Source: Nitrospinota bacterium (GTDB taxonomy: Bacteria > Nitrospinota_A > UBA7883 > JACRGQ01). Taken from it: a stretch of 64,000 nt of DNA. The position numbers were made by a program, and so were the translations under genes. The notes beneath the pieces are model-generated. The model saw only the letters and a list, made by a program, of their open reading frames with translations, was not told where the DNA came from and made no database searches. Shown here piece by piece: positions 35,069 to 44,378 of the stretch; positions within the stretch are counted from its first letter, which is position 1, and each line of letters opens with the position of its first letter. The stretch covers positions 56,668 through 120,667 of the forward strand of contig JAOUMJ010000008.1 of assembly GCA_029881495.1 (NCBI GenBank), in the 5' to 3' direction.

Positions 35069-35731
35069 TTACTCCAGTTTTAGGTTCGGCAGTCTTACAG
35101 CTTCGACACCCTTTGGTGTTTTAAAGTTAAAGCTGTCATCGTTCATATCTCCATTTATGGCGATATCGAAAAACTCGATATCGGTTCTGTTATCGGCCCA
35201 ATCAATAATTGAAATAGAGCGGATTCTCCAGTTTTTTGAATCTACGCCAATGAGTATCCGCGTAACGGAAATGGATTCCTTTTTCGGTATTAACTCAAGC
35301 CTTATTTCCTTTGATATTCTATCTTTATTTTCCCCGGTAGCCAACCTTATCGTGAAAATTTCTTTCAACGCGTATTCCCCAGCCAGAAACAGAGCGGGGG
35401 AGCTGGTGTTGATCACGTTCCCGATCTTCTCGACCAGCACCTGATTCTCCTCCGGGATATAAAGATAAATGTTTTTCCCGTTTGACACGATTATCTGCTC
35501 ATCCGGTGGATCGTATGTCCACCGCATCATGAGACGCTTTTTCATCTTGACCTTGCCGGTTGATTTCTCGGAATCTTCCATACCTGCGTCATGGAAAGTT
35601 TGCCTGAATTTCGCGCTCATGGTTCGCATGGAGGCGAATTCTTTTTCGACGTTTTCAATTATCTCCTTCTCCGAAAATGCGTGGGTCAGGGAAGGGGTTA
35701 AGATCATTAAAAAGATCATTGCCGTTCTCAT
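35069..35731 (-). CDS. lolA: Outer-membrane lipoprotein carrier LolA
   Basis: 220 residues from ATG 35731, which overlaps the rhomboid stop (ATGA); upstream codons in frame belong to the rhomboid gene. Signal peptide MRTAMIFLMILTPSLTHA, then MSAKFRQTF, GKVKMKKRLMMRWTYDPPDEQIIVSNGKNIYLY and NDDSFNFKTPKGVE, typical LolA. Periplasmic chaperone that carries lipoproteins to the outer membrane. Confidence 0.92.
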   Translation of the reverse strand: MRTAMIFLMILTPSLTHAFSEKEIIENVEKEFASMRTMSAKFRQTFHDAGMEDSEKSTGKVKMKKRLMMRWTYDPPDEQIIVSNGKNIYLYIPEENQVLVEKIGNVINTSSPALFLAGEYALKEIFTIRLATGENKDRISKEIRLELIPKKESISVTRILIGVDSKNWRIRSISIIDWADNRTDIEFFDIAINGDMNDDSFNFKTPKGVEAVRLPNLKLE

Positions 35732-36387
35732 GCGGGCAGCTCCTTCCCAAGCCTGAAAAAGGGGTAGAGGATGATCCCGGCCAGAAAACCCCCCACATGG
35801 CTTCCCCAGGCTATCTGGTCGGCGTTTCCTATCGACATGATCTGTACCAAAAACCAGGTGGTGATCAGGAGCCAGGCCGGTAAGGGAAATATTTTTACAA
35901 TGATAAAAAACCAAAAGAGTGTATGAACCTTTGCGCGCGGAAACGCTATCAGGTATGCGGCTAGAATGCCGGATACCGCACCGCTCGCGCCGACCAACGG
36001 CAGATCTGAATTTGTAAACTGGTAAATGTGGGCAAATACCGCCGCTATTCCGCAAAGGATATAAAAAAGCATGAATTGGAAATGGCCAAAAATGTCTTCA
36101 ATATTGTTTCCGAATATCCAGAGGAACAGCATGTTGCCCGCGATATGCATCAGCCCCCCATGCAGGAACATGGAGGTTATTATGGTTATCCCGATCGGGT
36201 ATGGAATAGTTGGCTCAACGTCCCGCATATTGAGGATCTCCAGCGGGGTAACGCCGTACTGGAACAAATAGAGATTGAAATGTCCTGAGGTGGCCTGAGC
36301 AAAAAAGATCCCGGCATTCGCTACTATCAACGCCATGGTAATGTAGGATATGTTTTTAGTGGGATTTGTATCGTAAAGAGGTATCAT
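35728..36387 (-). CDS. Rhomboid intramembrane serine protease
   Basis: 219 residues with six predicted helices. Catalytic Ser in GASGAVSGIL and His in WGSHVGGFLAGI form the dyad; the loop-1 region FLHGGLMHIAGNMLFLWIFG carries the oxyanion-site His/Asn. Overlaps DUF523 upstream and lolA downstream by 4 nt each, so it is translated with them. Confidence 0.94.
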   Translation of the reverse strand: MIPLYDTNPTKNISYITMALIVANAGIFFAQATSGHFNLYLFQYGVTPLEILNMRDVEPTIPYPIGITIITSMFLHGGLMHIAGNMLFLWIFGNNIEDIFGHFQFMLFYILCGIAAVFAHIYQFTNSDLPLVGASGAVSGILAAYLIAFPRAKVHTLFWFFIIVKIFPLPAWLLITTWFLVQIMSIGNADQIAWGSHVGGFLAGIILYPFFRLGKELPA

Positions 36388-36803
36388 TCCCCGACCTCTC
36401 TAAGATTGAATCCGTTTCTCAACAGCATGGCGGCGGTTACACCGATTTTGGGAGAAAGGCCGCATGACGGACTTTTCGATTTAAGGAATATAATTTCCGG
36501 AGAAACAATATTTCCAAGCGCGGCAGTTTTTTCAGCCCCTTTTATCATCTGTTCCGTTCTGTCTGTCCCGTCCGAGTCCATAATGCGAGCGCGATTATCA
36601 ATTACATCATTGCCGTCGCCATCGATTATCTGCACACGCTTGCGGGGAATTCCCATCTCGCCGAATATTTCGGGACAAAAAGGGATAACCAGACCCTTCG
36701 TAAACAGGGTAGAGAGATCGGCATCCTCTCTTGATGTGCCGTCATACCGGCAATTGACTCCGGCAAGGCAGGCGGAGGCCATATATTTAATCTTTCCTTC
36801 CAT
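36384..36803 (-). CDS. DUF523 family protein
   Basis: 139 residues. SACLAGVNCRYDG at the start and SKSPSCG later are the conserved Cys motifs of DUF523, a putative Fe-S or thiol protein of unknown role (some fused to DUF1722). Start ATG 36803 overlaps purN by 17 nt with no ribosome site. ATG 36782 has GGAAGGAAAG upstream and would remove the overlap; both are possible. Confidence 0.88.
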   Translation of the reverse strand: MEGKIKYMASACLAGVNCRYDGTSREDADLSTLFTKGLVIPFCPEIFGEMGIPRKRVQIIDGDGNDVIDNRARIMDSDGTDRTEQMIKGAEKTAALGNIVSPEIIFLKSKSPSCGLSPKIGVTAAMLLRNGFNLREVGE

Positions 36804-37425
36804 CGCTGTTATGTACCGTCACCACTCCATTTTTTATGGTTATTCTTTTTTCAAGAAGCGCGGAGATTACTTTGGGATAAATGAGATGCTCCTGTTCGAG
36901 GATCCTTTCCGAAAGTGCCTGCACGGAATCGTTCTGGTTCACCTTTACCTTTGCCTGCATGATAATCGGCCCGGTATCCACGCCGCTGTCGACAAAGTGA
37001 ACTGTGCATCCCGATTCTTCCACCCCCGCGTCAAGCGCCTGCCTTTGGGCCTCCAGCCCCGGAAATGAAGGGAGTAACGAGGGGTGGATGTTGATGATCC
37101 TGTTTGGAAATGCCGCTACGACATTTTCACCCAGTATTCTCATGAATCCGGCGAGGCATATATATTCTACCCCCCTGCTTGCCAGTTCGCTCTTTATCCC
37201 CTCTCCGTAGGCTATGCGGCCCTTATGTTTTTTGGGGTCAAGGAAAACCGTTTCGATCCCATGTTCAGCGGCGATGGTCAGTGCTTTGGCGTCCAGGTTA
37301 TCGCTAAGCACTACTCTTGGAAAGTAAGGGACGATATTTTTTGTAACAGCTTCCAGGAGAGCTTGGAGGTTGCTTCCTCGGCCCGAGGCCAGAACAGCGT
37401 ACTCCGGGATCAATTTCGGGGGCAT
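36787..37425 (-). CDS. purN: Phosphoribosylglycinamide formyltransferase PurN
   Basis: 212 residues. LASGRGSNLQALL at the N terminus, catalytic Asn-His in NIHPSLLPSFPGLEAQ and Asp in DSGVDTGPII. Adds the formyl group from 10-formyl-THF in purine synthesis. It is metabolically unrelated to its envelope-operon neighbours; 7 nt after the lpxC fusion gene. Confidence 0.95.
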   Translation of the reverse strand: MPPKLIPEYAVLASGRGSNLQALLEAVTKNIVPYFPRVVLSDNLDAKALTIAAEHGIETVFLDPKKHKGRIAYGEGIKSELASRGVEYICLAGFMRILGENVVAAFPNRIINIHPSLLPSFPGLEAQRQALDAGVEESGCTVHFVDSGVDTGPIIMQAKVKVNQNDSVQALSERILEQEHLIYPKVISALLEKRITIKNGVVTVHNSDGRKD

Positions 37426-37432
37426 AGTGGAT

Positions 37433-39469
37433 TTAAAGAGTTTCCCGTATTTTTTTAAGCATTGCGATGTTTTCGGTATGACCAGTCAGCCTGGCTGATA
37501 TCTTGCCGATAAGCGGTCTACCCAGAAGGTACATATCGCCAAGTATGTCGAGTATCTTGTGCCGCGCGAACTCATCCTCAAAGCGCAGGGTGGTATTCAC
37601 TATTTTTTCATCATCTACCAGGATGACGTTCGTGAGCTTCCCCCCTTCCGCGAGTCCGGCCTCTTCGAAATTTTTAATGTCGGAAACAAATCCGAATGTT
37701 CTCGCGGGCGCGATCTCTGTCTTGAAAAATTCAAGGCCATTCATTTTAAAAACCGCGTCCATCTTGCCTACCGGTTGCGGGTAGTCCATGTGATAGTGGA
37801 TCTCGAGCTTGTCGGACGGTTCTATCGTGAGGGATTTTGTACGGTTATCGCCTTCACCTATCGTGATTGGAGCGGTTATGATTATCGGCTCGATCTCGTC
37901 GTCCTGTTCCACAACGCCCGCATGCTCGATCAGCTTGCAAAACGCCGCCGCGGAACCATCCATGATCGGCACCTCATCGTTTACTTTTAACAGTGCGTTG
38001 GTGATGCCGTAAATATGGAGCGTTGCCATTATGTGCTCGATTGTTTTCACGCTAGTGCCACCGAACTTTATTGATGTCGCATATCCTGTAGTATCCACAT
38101 GGTCGACAAGCGCGGCAACCTGCCTGCCGGATGATATATCCCCGAATATGATACCGCTCCTGGGAGGGAGTGGAGAGATTATCAGTCCGGTTTTTGTTCC
38201 CGAATGGAGGCCCAGGCCGGTAAGGACGACACTCTGGCCGATGGTCTTCTGCAGGTATGTTCTCCCTTTCTTCTTCATTCTCTTTTTTGTGGTATTTTCT
38301 CTCTTGGTGAGGAACCTTTCCGTGGACGAATTGCTCTTCTTCTTGAGCGAATAGTCAAATGCGATGTCGGATTGTTCGATAAGGTGGGCAGGGCAAGACA
38401 TCAGCGTGTTCTCAATGACGCTTTGCAGCTCTTTTACGTTACCGGGCCATGGGTAAGAGATCATCCTGTCCATTGCCTTTTCGGAAACGTCGACGTCGGG
38501 TTTACCGAAATCCTCAGAAGCGTGGCCGACAAAATAAATTATCAATTCGGATATGTCCTCTTCACGTTCCCTTAGCGCGGGGAGGCGCAGCTCGTGTTTT
38601 TTAAAAAAAACCTTAAGGCTGGCATCCATATTCTTGATTTTCCTGTTCGCCGAGGTTTGGAGAGACGCGATAAAACGAACCGTCTTTTTCCTTTTTCCGT
38701 TTTGAAGTTTAATAAGCGCCGCGATTCTCTTCTGGATTTTTGTGTCAAACAGGTTCGGGTTTGCCATGAATACCGTTCCGGTAATTTTGCTGAACTTCGA
38801 GTTCTTCGCTGAAAGGTCCTCATTTAGCGGTCCGAATAGTTTTTCAAAGGCTGAAGTTGTCAGGTCTATTGAATCCACGGTGATGAACGGTTCGTCCTGG
38901 AGCTTTGAGTTTTGGTGGATATAGGAAGCGGTGTATTGCTTCCCTGTGCCGTCTTCGCCGATTATTAAAACAGGGTCGAAGGTTTTTGAAGCCTTGGTAG
39001 CCTGTTTTAATACTTCTCTCATCGCGGCAGATTTGGCCACATAACGGTACTCCCCCTTTTTTCCTATTACTGCATTTTTACTCTTTTTTCCGCTCCTCTT
39101 CTGTTTCAGCACCGAGTGGATAGTCTCAAGAACCGTATCGAGTGAAAGCGGTTTTTCAATGAAGTTGTGTGCCCCAAGCTTCGTCGCCCTTACCGCTGTG
39201 TCTATCGAACCATGTCCCGAGATCATTATCACGTCGACATCCATTTTCCGTTTGCGTATTTCGCGAAGTGTCTGCAATCCGTCTTTACGTCCGGGGAGCC
39301 AAATGTCCAGAAGCACGAGGTCGAAGGCTTTTTCCTTGAGTATTTCGAGAGCCTTGTCGCCGCTTTGGGTGATATCTACTTCGTAACCTTCGTCGGTAAG
39401 GATGCCGTTGAGGGATTCTGTTATATTTTCCTCGTCATCAACTACCAGGATGCTGCCTTTTTTGTTCAT
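37433..39469 (-). CDS. lpxC: Response regulator-AAA+-LpxC fusion
   Basis: 678 residues in one uninterrupted frame. Residues 1-~125 are a CheY-like receiver (DD at 11-12, Asp55 in LLDIWLPG, Ser84, Lys106). About 145-375 is an NtrC-like AAA+ module with Walker A GEDGTGKQ, but no GAFTGA and no Walker B; RYPWPGNVKELQ-type C-lid remains (YPWPGNVKELQ). A basic linker (~376-402) leads to a complete LpxC (~403-678) with Glu478-His479 in TIEHIMATLH, zinc ligands His637 and Asp641, and His664 in GHTEN. LpxC is the committed lipid A deacetylase. No ribosome site precedes the internal ATG at the LpxC start, which supports a real fusion rather than two genes. Confidence 0.9.
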   Translation of the reverse strand: MNKKGSILVVDDEENITESLNGILTDEGYEVDITQSGDKALEILKEKAFDLVLLDIWLPGRKDGLQTLREIRKRKMDVDVIMISGHGSIDTAVRATKLGAHNFIEKPLSLDTVLETIHSVLKQKRSGKKSKNAVIGKKGEYRYVAKSAAMREVLKQATKASKTFDPVLIIGEDGTGKQYTASYIHQNSKLQDEPFITVDSIDLTTSAFEKLFGPLNEDLSAKNSKFSKITGTVFMANPNLFDTKIQKRIAALIKLQNGKRKKTVRFIASLQTSANRKIKNMDASLKVFFKKHELRLPALREREEDISELIIYFVGHASEDFGKPDVDVSEKAMDRMISYPWPGNVKELQSVIENTLMSCPAHLIEQSDIAFDYSLKKKSNSSTERFLTKRENTTKKRMKKKGRTYLQKTIGQSVVLTGLGLHSGTKTGLIISPLPPRSGIIFGDISSGRQVAALVDHVDTTGYATSIKFGGTSVKTIEHIMATLHIYGITNALLKVNDEVPIMDGSAAAFCKLIEHAGVVEQDDEIEPIIITAPITIGEGDNRTKSLTIEPSDKLEIHYHMDYPQPVGKMDAVFKMNGLEFFKTEIAPARTFGFVSDIKNFEEAGLAEGGKLTNVILVDDEKIVNTTLRFEDEFARHKILDILGDMYLLGRPLIGKISARLTGHTENIAMLKKIRETL

Positions 39470-39526
39470 TTACCTAATAATACATCTTTTTTTTCTTGTA
39501 CGACAGACGGTGATTCTCCCGGTATT

Positions 39527-40585
39527 TTACCGGGGAAAATTCTCCGGCGGCTTTATCCCCTGCCACCCGATCCCTTCCAGCGTCGACATGAAGGCGGTCA
39601 GATCAGCTATTTCGTTTTTGCTGAGATTAAGAGGGAATATTTTTTCGCTCAGGTACGGATTCCCTTCCCCCCCCTTATTGTAGAATTCCATAACCTCTTG
39701 TAGGGTCTCTACGCTTCCATCGTGCATGTACGGCGCGGTTTTGGTTATTTCGCGCAGGGTAGGGGTCTTGAATGCACCCTTGTCTTTCTCCACTCCGGTT
39801 ACAAGGTATCTCCCCAGGTCGGGATTGGAATCCGCCATCCCGACCCCGATGTTATGAAACTTTTCATCTGTAAAATTCGGCCCCGAATGGCAGATGGCGC
39901 ACATGCCCTTTCCCGTAAAAAGGCGCATCCCCCGCTCTTCGCTATCAGAAAGAACTTTTTCATTTCCCGGCGCATACTGGTCGTACCTTGAGTTGCCGGA
40001 GAGGACCGTCCTTTCAAACGCGGCGATCGCTCGCGCAAGATCGTCCATATTTACGTCGCGATCGAATACTTTTCGGAACATCTCACGGTAACCTTCGATT
40101 GAGGCGATTCTCGCTACTGCTTCGTCGGCATTTTTCAGCCCATGTTCTATTGGGTTCGTAAGCGGCCCTTTCGCCTGCTCTTCAAGTGATCCGGCACGTC
40201 CGTCCCAGAATTGAAGGGTGCTGAAAACACGGTTGATAACAGTGGGCGCGCTCCTGTTCCCCTGTTCACCACCTATCCCGGTGGAAACAGCGGCGCCATC
40301 CGTAAAGGCGTTATCGGGATTATGGCATGTCGCGCAAGCAACAGTGCCATCCCCGGAAAGTCTTTCATCGAAAAAAAGGAGATATCCGAGCTTTACCTTT
40401 TCAAGGGTCATCGGGTTATCTGGCGGGACGATGTATTTTTCAATTTCAAGGCCAAGAGGCAGCTGAAGCTCCGGCTCCTTTGCAGATTTGATGAACGCTA
40501 CGATGCCAAGGATTAAAAAAATCAGAAATGCAGAAATTACAGGCAATTTTGATTCCCTGCTGTCGTTCTCTGTTTTGTTGGTCAT
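39527..40585 (-). CDS. Di-haem cytochrome c peroxidase (MauG/CcpA family)
   Basis: 352 residues. N-terminal membrane anchor (SAFLIFLILGIVAFI, ~17-33) then two c-type haem sites, CATCHNPDNAF and CAICHSGPNFTDEKFHN, in the usual two-domain layout with GxxxNRSAPTV and LREITKTAPYMHDG. Reduces hydrogen peroxide (or modifies protein residues) in the periplasm. Divergent from sufB, which fits an oxidative-stress context. Confidence 0.92.
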   Translation of the reverse strand: MTNKTENDSRESKLPVISAFLIFLILGIVAFIKSAKEPELQLPLGLEIEKYIVPPDNPMTLEKVKLGYLLFFDERLSGDGTVACATCHNPDNAFTDGAAVSTGIGGEQGNRSAPTVINRVFSTLQFWDGRAGSLEEQAKGPLTNPIEHGLKNADEAVARIASIEGYREMFRKVFDRDVNMDDLARAIAAFERTVLSGNSRYDQYAPGNEKVLSDSEERGMRLFTGKGMCAICHSGPNFTDEKFHNIGVGMADSNPDLGRYLVTGVEKDKGAFKTPTLREITKTAPYMHDGSVETLQEVMEFYNKGGEGNPYLSEKIFPLNLSKNEIADLTAFMSTLEGIGWQGIKPPENFPR

Positions 40586-40713
40586 GGTTTCTTTTTCGCT
40601 CGAAGTTGGAAATGTTGTTAAAAAATAGTTGCGGTATCGGCCTGTTTATTGGGTACGATTCAATTGTGACGTAGAGTCCATCCGCTTTCAAGCTGGAACT
40701 GGTAAAAAAGGTT

Positions 40714-40742
40714 TTGCGTTTTGGGCGATGAAGATATATCAT
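40714..40742 (+). promoter_or_regulatory. Candidate sigma-70 promoter of sufBCDS
   Basis: TTGCGT (40714-40719), 17-nt spacer, TATCAT (40737-40742), 54 nt before the sufB ATG, in the 210-nt gap between divergent genes. No IscR-type or Fur-type palindrome recognised. Confidence 0.4.
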
Positions 40743-40795
40743 GGAATACCTTAGGAAAATAGTAGAGATTAGATTTTATTTGAAAGGCGCTCGGC

Positions 40796-42250
40796 ATGGC
40801 ATCAGAGGAAAAACCGAAAGTTTCAGAACTCGTTGAAAATCGTGAGTATAAATACGGTTTTGTCACCGACGTCGAATCGAATGCTCTCCCGAAAGGGCTT
40901 GAAGAGTGGACTGTAAACGAGATATCCAAACTCAAGGAAGAGCCGGAATTCATGCGCGAGTTCCGGCTTCAGGCGCTGAAGAAATGGAAGGAGATGTCCC
41001 CTCCCGACTGGGCGAACCTCAAATTTCCCCCGCTCGATTTCCAGGACATGTCTTACTACTCCGCGCCAAAGGTAAAGAAAAAATATGAATCGATCGACGA
41101 CGTTCCAAAGGAGATACTCGCAACCTATGAAAAGCTAGGCATCCCGCTGACGGAGCAGAAGAGGCTGGCAGGGGTGGCGGTTGACGCGGTTTTCGACTCC
41201 GTAAGCGTAGCGACGACACATCAGAAAAAACTGGCAGAGCAGGGGATAATATTCTGTTCCATCTCGGAGGCGGTCGAGAAGCATCCGGAGCTTATAAAGA
41301 AATATCTGGGAACAGTGGTTCCCGTGAGCGACAATTTTTACGCCGCGCTCAACAGCGCGGTCTTTTCGGACGGCTCGTTCGTATATATTCCCCCAAACAC
41401 AAGGTGCCCGATGGAGCTTTCGACCTACTTCAGAATAAACACGGAAGGGACGGGGCAGTTTGAAAGGACTCTGATAATCGCCGACAAGGGGAGTTACGTT
41501 TCATATATAGAAGGTTGCACGGCTCCCCAGTACGACACCAATCAGCTTCACGCGGCGATAGTAGAGCTGGTAGCTCTTGACGATGCCGAGATAAAATATT
41601 CAACAGTGCAGAACTGGTACGCAGGCGATCCGGTGACCGGCAAGGGGGGGATTTTCAATTTCGTCGTGAAGCGCGGGAAATGCCAGGGGAAGAACTCAAA
41701 GATATCCTGGACGCAGATAGAGACAGGTTCCGCGATAACATGGAAATATCCAAGCACTATCCTTCTCGGCGACAACTCGACCGGCGAATTTTACTCCGTT
41801 GCCCTCACTACAGGCCATCAGCAGGCCGATACAGGGACGAAGATGATACATGTGGGGAAGAACACCCGCTCCGTCATAATTTCGAAAGGTATCTCCGCCG
41901 ACAAGGCGTCGAATACATACAGAGGTCTTGTACGCGTATCCCCCACGGCGAAGGGGGCGAGGAATTACACGCAGTGCGATTCGATGCTGGTCGGCCACGA
42001 ATGCAGCGCGCATACCTTCCCCTATATAGACGCGGCGGAGAGTTCGGCGCAGCTGGAACATGAGGCCTCCACTTCAAAGATAAGCGAGGAACAGCTTTTC
42101 TATTTCCAGCAGCGGGGTATCAAGAAGGAAGACGCGATCAATTCGATAATAAACGGTTTTTGTAAAGATGTTTTTAAACAGTTGCCGATGGAGTTCGCCG
42201 TGGAAGCGACAAAACTTCTTGGCATGAAACTGGAAAATTCGGTAGGCTGA
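40796..42250 (+). CDS. sufB: Fe-S assembly scaffold subunit SufB
   Basis: 484 residues, standard length. [41 protein letters not shown] and the late GAHTxxY-like [13 protein letters not shown] motif. Beta-helix scaffold of the SufBC2D complex that assembles Fe-S clusters. First gene of sufBCDS; GAAAGG precedes the ATG. Confidence 0.97.
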   Translation: MASEEKPKVSELVENREYKYGFVTDVESNALPKGLEEWTVNEISKLKEEPEFMREFRLQALKKWKEMSPPDWANLKFPPLDFQDMSYYSAPKVKKKYESIDDVPKEILATYEKLGIPLTEQKRLAGVAVDAVFDSVSVATTHQKKLAEQGIIFCSISEAVEKHPELIKKYLGTVVPVSDNFYAALNSAVFSDGSFVYIPPNTRCPMELSTYFRINTEGTGQFERTLIIADKGSYVSYIEGCTAPQYDTNQLHAAIVELVALDDAEIKYSTVQNWYAGDPVTGKGGIFNFVVKRGKCQGKNSKISWTQIETGSAITWKYPSTILLGDNSTGEFYSVALTTGHQQADTGTKMIHVGKNTRSVIISKGISADKASNTYRGLVRVSPTAKGARNYTQCDSMLVGHECSAHTFPYIDAAESSAQLEHEASTSKISEEQLFYFQQRGIKKEDAINSIINGFCKDVFKQLPMEFAVEATKLLGMKLENSVG

Positions 42251-42280
42251 CGCCGCCAAAAAAAAGAGTGAAAGGGCAGG

Positions 42281-43036
42281 ATGCTTGAGATAAAGGATTT
42301 AAAGGCTGGATTCAAAGGGGGGGAGATTCTGAAAGGTGTCTCCCTGAAAGTGAACAAAGGTGAAGTGCACTCCATAATGGGGCCGAACGGTTCCGGTAAA
42401 AGCACATTGTCGAAGGTGCTTGTGGGGCACCCCTCATATTCGGTCAGTTCCGGGAGTGTAACGCTGGACGGAAAAGATCTCCTCGATATGGACCCGGAGG
42501 ATCGCGCCACTGCTGGACTCTTTCTTGCCTACCAGTATCCCGTGGAAGTGCCGGGGGTAAACAATGTCGAATTCCTTAGAATGGCATACAACGCGAAGCT
42601 GAAAAGCGCGGGGAAAGAGGAGATCGATCCGCTTGATTTCGAGGAGATCATAGATTCGAAAATGAAAATGCTCGGGATGGACTCGCGGTTCAAGGAGCGC
42701 GCGGTAAACGAGGGCTTTTCAGGCGGCGAGAAAAAGAAGAACGAAATACTGCAGATGGCGGTGCTCGATCCCGTCGTCTCCGTGCTTGACGAGATAGATT
42801 CCGGCCTCGACATAGACGCGCTTAAAACCGTGGCGGAGGGTGTGAACAGGCTGAGGAGCGGGAACAACGCGATAATCGTCATTACCCACTTTCCGAGGAT
42901 ACTTGAGTATATAAAGCCGGACCACGTTCATGTTTTCAGTGCGGGTAGGATCGTGAAATCGGGCGATTCTAAGCTGGCGCATGAGCTGGAGGTCAGCGGA
43001 TACGACGGATACATAAACGGCGGGGCCGGGAAATAG
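42281..43036 (+). CDS. sufC: Fe-S assembly ATPase SufC
   Basis: 251-residue ABC-type ATPase: Walker A GPNGSGKST (34-42), signature FSGGEKKKNEILQM, Walker B VSVLDEIDSGLDIDAL and switch His in VITHFPRIL. Drives conformational change of SufB-SufD. 2 nt before sufD. Confidence 0.98.
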   Translation: MLEIKDLKAGFKGGEILKGVSLKVNKGEVHSIMGPNGSGKSTLSKVLVGHPSYSVSSGSVTLDGKDLLDMDPEDRATAGLFLAYQYPVEVPGVNNVEFLRMAYNAKLKSAGKEEIDPLDFEEIIDSKMKMLGMDSRFKERAVNEGFSGGEKKKNEILQMAVLDPVVSVLDEIDSGLDIDALKTVAEGVNRLRSGNNAIIVITHFPRILEYIKPDHVHVFSAGRIVKSGDSKLAHELEVSGYDGYINGGAGK

Positions 43037-43038
43037 AA

Positions 43039-44376
43039 ATGTCAACAACGCTAGCCGACAAGGCCGGGAAAGTATTCAAATCTGTTGAAGGTGATTTCGA
43101 AGCCTTCGCGAAAAGCGGAGCGCGCTCCCCTGTATTTTCCGGTCTGAACGCAAAGGCGATGGAGAGGCTCAGACTTCTTGGCATGTACAAAAAAAGCGAC
43201 GAGCTCTTTACATATGTAAGCGAACACAAACTTTTAAAGGAAGAGTTCGGCTCTTTCGAGCCTGCTGTAAAACCGCTCGAAAAGGGGAGCGAAAAAGCGG
43301 ATATATATAAAGGATGCGAGGAGAGCGTCGTTGTCTTCGTGAACGGCCGTTTTGAAAGATCGCTTTCAAATCTTTCCGGATTGCAGGGCGCGGTGGTGGC
43401 GGAGCTTGAATATGCCGCCGATGAAGAGGAGTCCGGGATCGCGGAAGAGATGGCCGTTTCGCTTGACGCGGAGCCGGACAGGTATGCCGCGCTGAACGGC
43501 GCGTTTGTCGCCAGCGGTGTTTCGATAGATGTAACCGCAGGTGCCGTGATCGAGAATTACATTCAGGTGCTCCATATCACCACATCCGCCAAGTCGCCGG
43601 TGATGGTGACTCCGCGTATCTTTATACGCCTCCGCCCCGGTGCGTCCGCCCGCGTGGTGCAGAAATATATCGGAAGCGGAGAGAATATTTTTGTAAATTC
43701 CGTTGTCGATGCAGTTCTGGAGAACGGCGCTACCCTTGGGTTATGCGTTCTCCAGTCGGACGGTGTTTCCGGCGCCTCACGCCGGTTTTTCAACTTTGCA
43801 AAGTACAGGCTTCGCCTTGAAGGGCTGGCAAACTTCAGCGGGATATTCGCGCAGTCCGGCTCCGATATTTCCAGGAACCACATTGAAGCGCATCTCACAG
43901 GCGAAGGGGCCGAGCTCGATATTTCCGGGGTTGCCGTAACGGAAGGGGACGACGAGGCCCACAGCTACGTGCGCGTCCATCATGAAGCCCCGAAATGCCG
44001 TTCGAACCAGGTATTTAAAAACATAATGAAGGACAGGAGCAAGACATCCGTCGATACAACAGTCGTAGTGCACAAGAGGGCGCAGTTGACAGAGTCCCAC
44101 CAGATAGTGAACAACCTTCTCCTTTCCGAGAGCGCGAGGATGGGGGGGAAGCCGACGCTGATGATCTACGCCGATGATGTAAAGTGCGATCATGGCTCAA
44201 CCGTCGGGCAGATAGACGAGGACCAGGTGTTCTATCTCAAAACGCGGGGGATAAGAGAGGATGAGGCGAGGACCCTGCTCACCTCAGGTTTTGCGAACGC
44301 CGTTCTGGAAAAGATAAAATTTGCTCCGATGAAGGATGACGCTACGCGCGTACTCCTTTCAAAACTGAAGGGGTAG
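43039..44376 (+). CDS. sufD: Fe-S assembly subunit SufD
   Basis: 445 residues, SufB paralogue. The C-terminal half has VHHEAPKCRSNQVFKNIMKDRSKT, LLLSESARMGGKPTLMIYADDVKCDHGSTVGQ and LKTRGIREDEARTLL, all typical. 2 nt before sufS. Confidence 0.95.
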   Translation: MSTTLADKAGKVFKSVEGDFEAFAKSGARSPVFSGLNAKAMERLRLLGMYKKSDELFTYVSEHKLLKEEFGSFEPAVKPLEKGSEKADIYKGCEESVVVFVNGRFERSLSNLSGLQGAVVAELEYAADEEESGIAEEMAVSLDAEPDRYAALNGAFVASGVSIDVTAGAVIENYIQVLHITTSAKSPVMVTPRIFIRLRPGASARVVQKYIGSGENIFVNSVVDAVLENGATLGLCVLQSDGVSGASRRFFNFAKYRLRLEGLANFSGIFAQSGSDISRNHIEAHLTGEGAELDISGVAVTEGDDEAHSYVRVHHEAPKCRSNQVFKNIMKDRSKTSVDTTVVVHKRAQLTESHQIVNNLLLSESARMGGKPTLMIYADDVKCDHGSTVGQIDEDQVFYLKTRGIREDEARTLLTSGFANAVLEKIKFAPMKDDATRVLLSKLKG

Positions 44377-44378
44377 CC

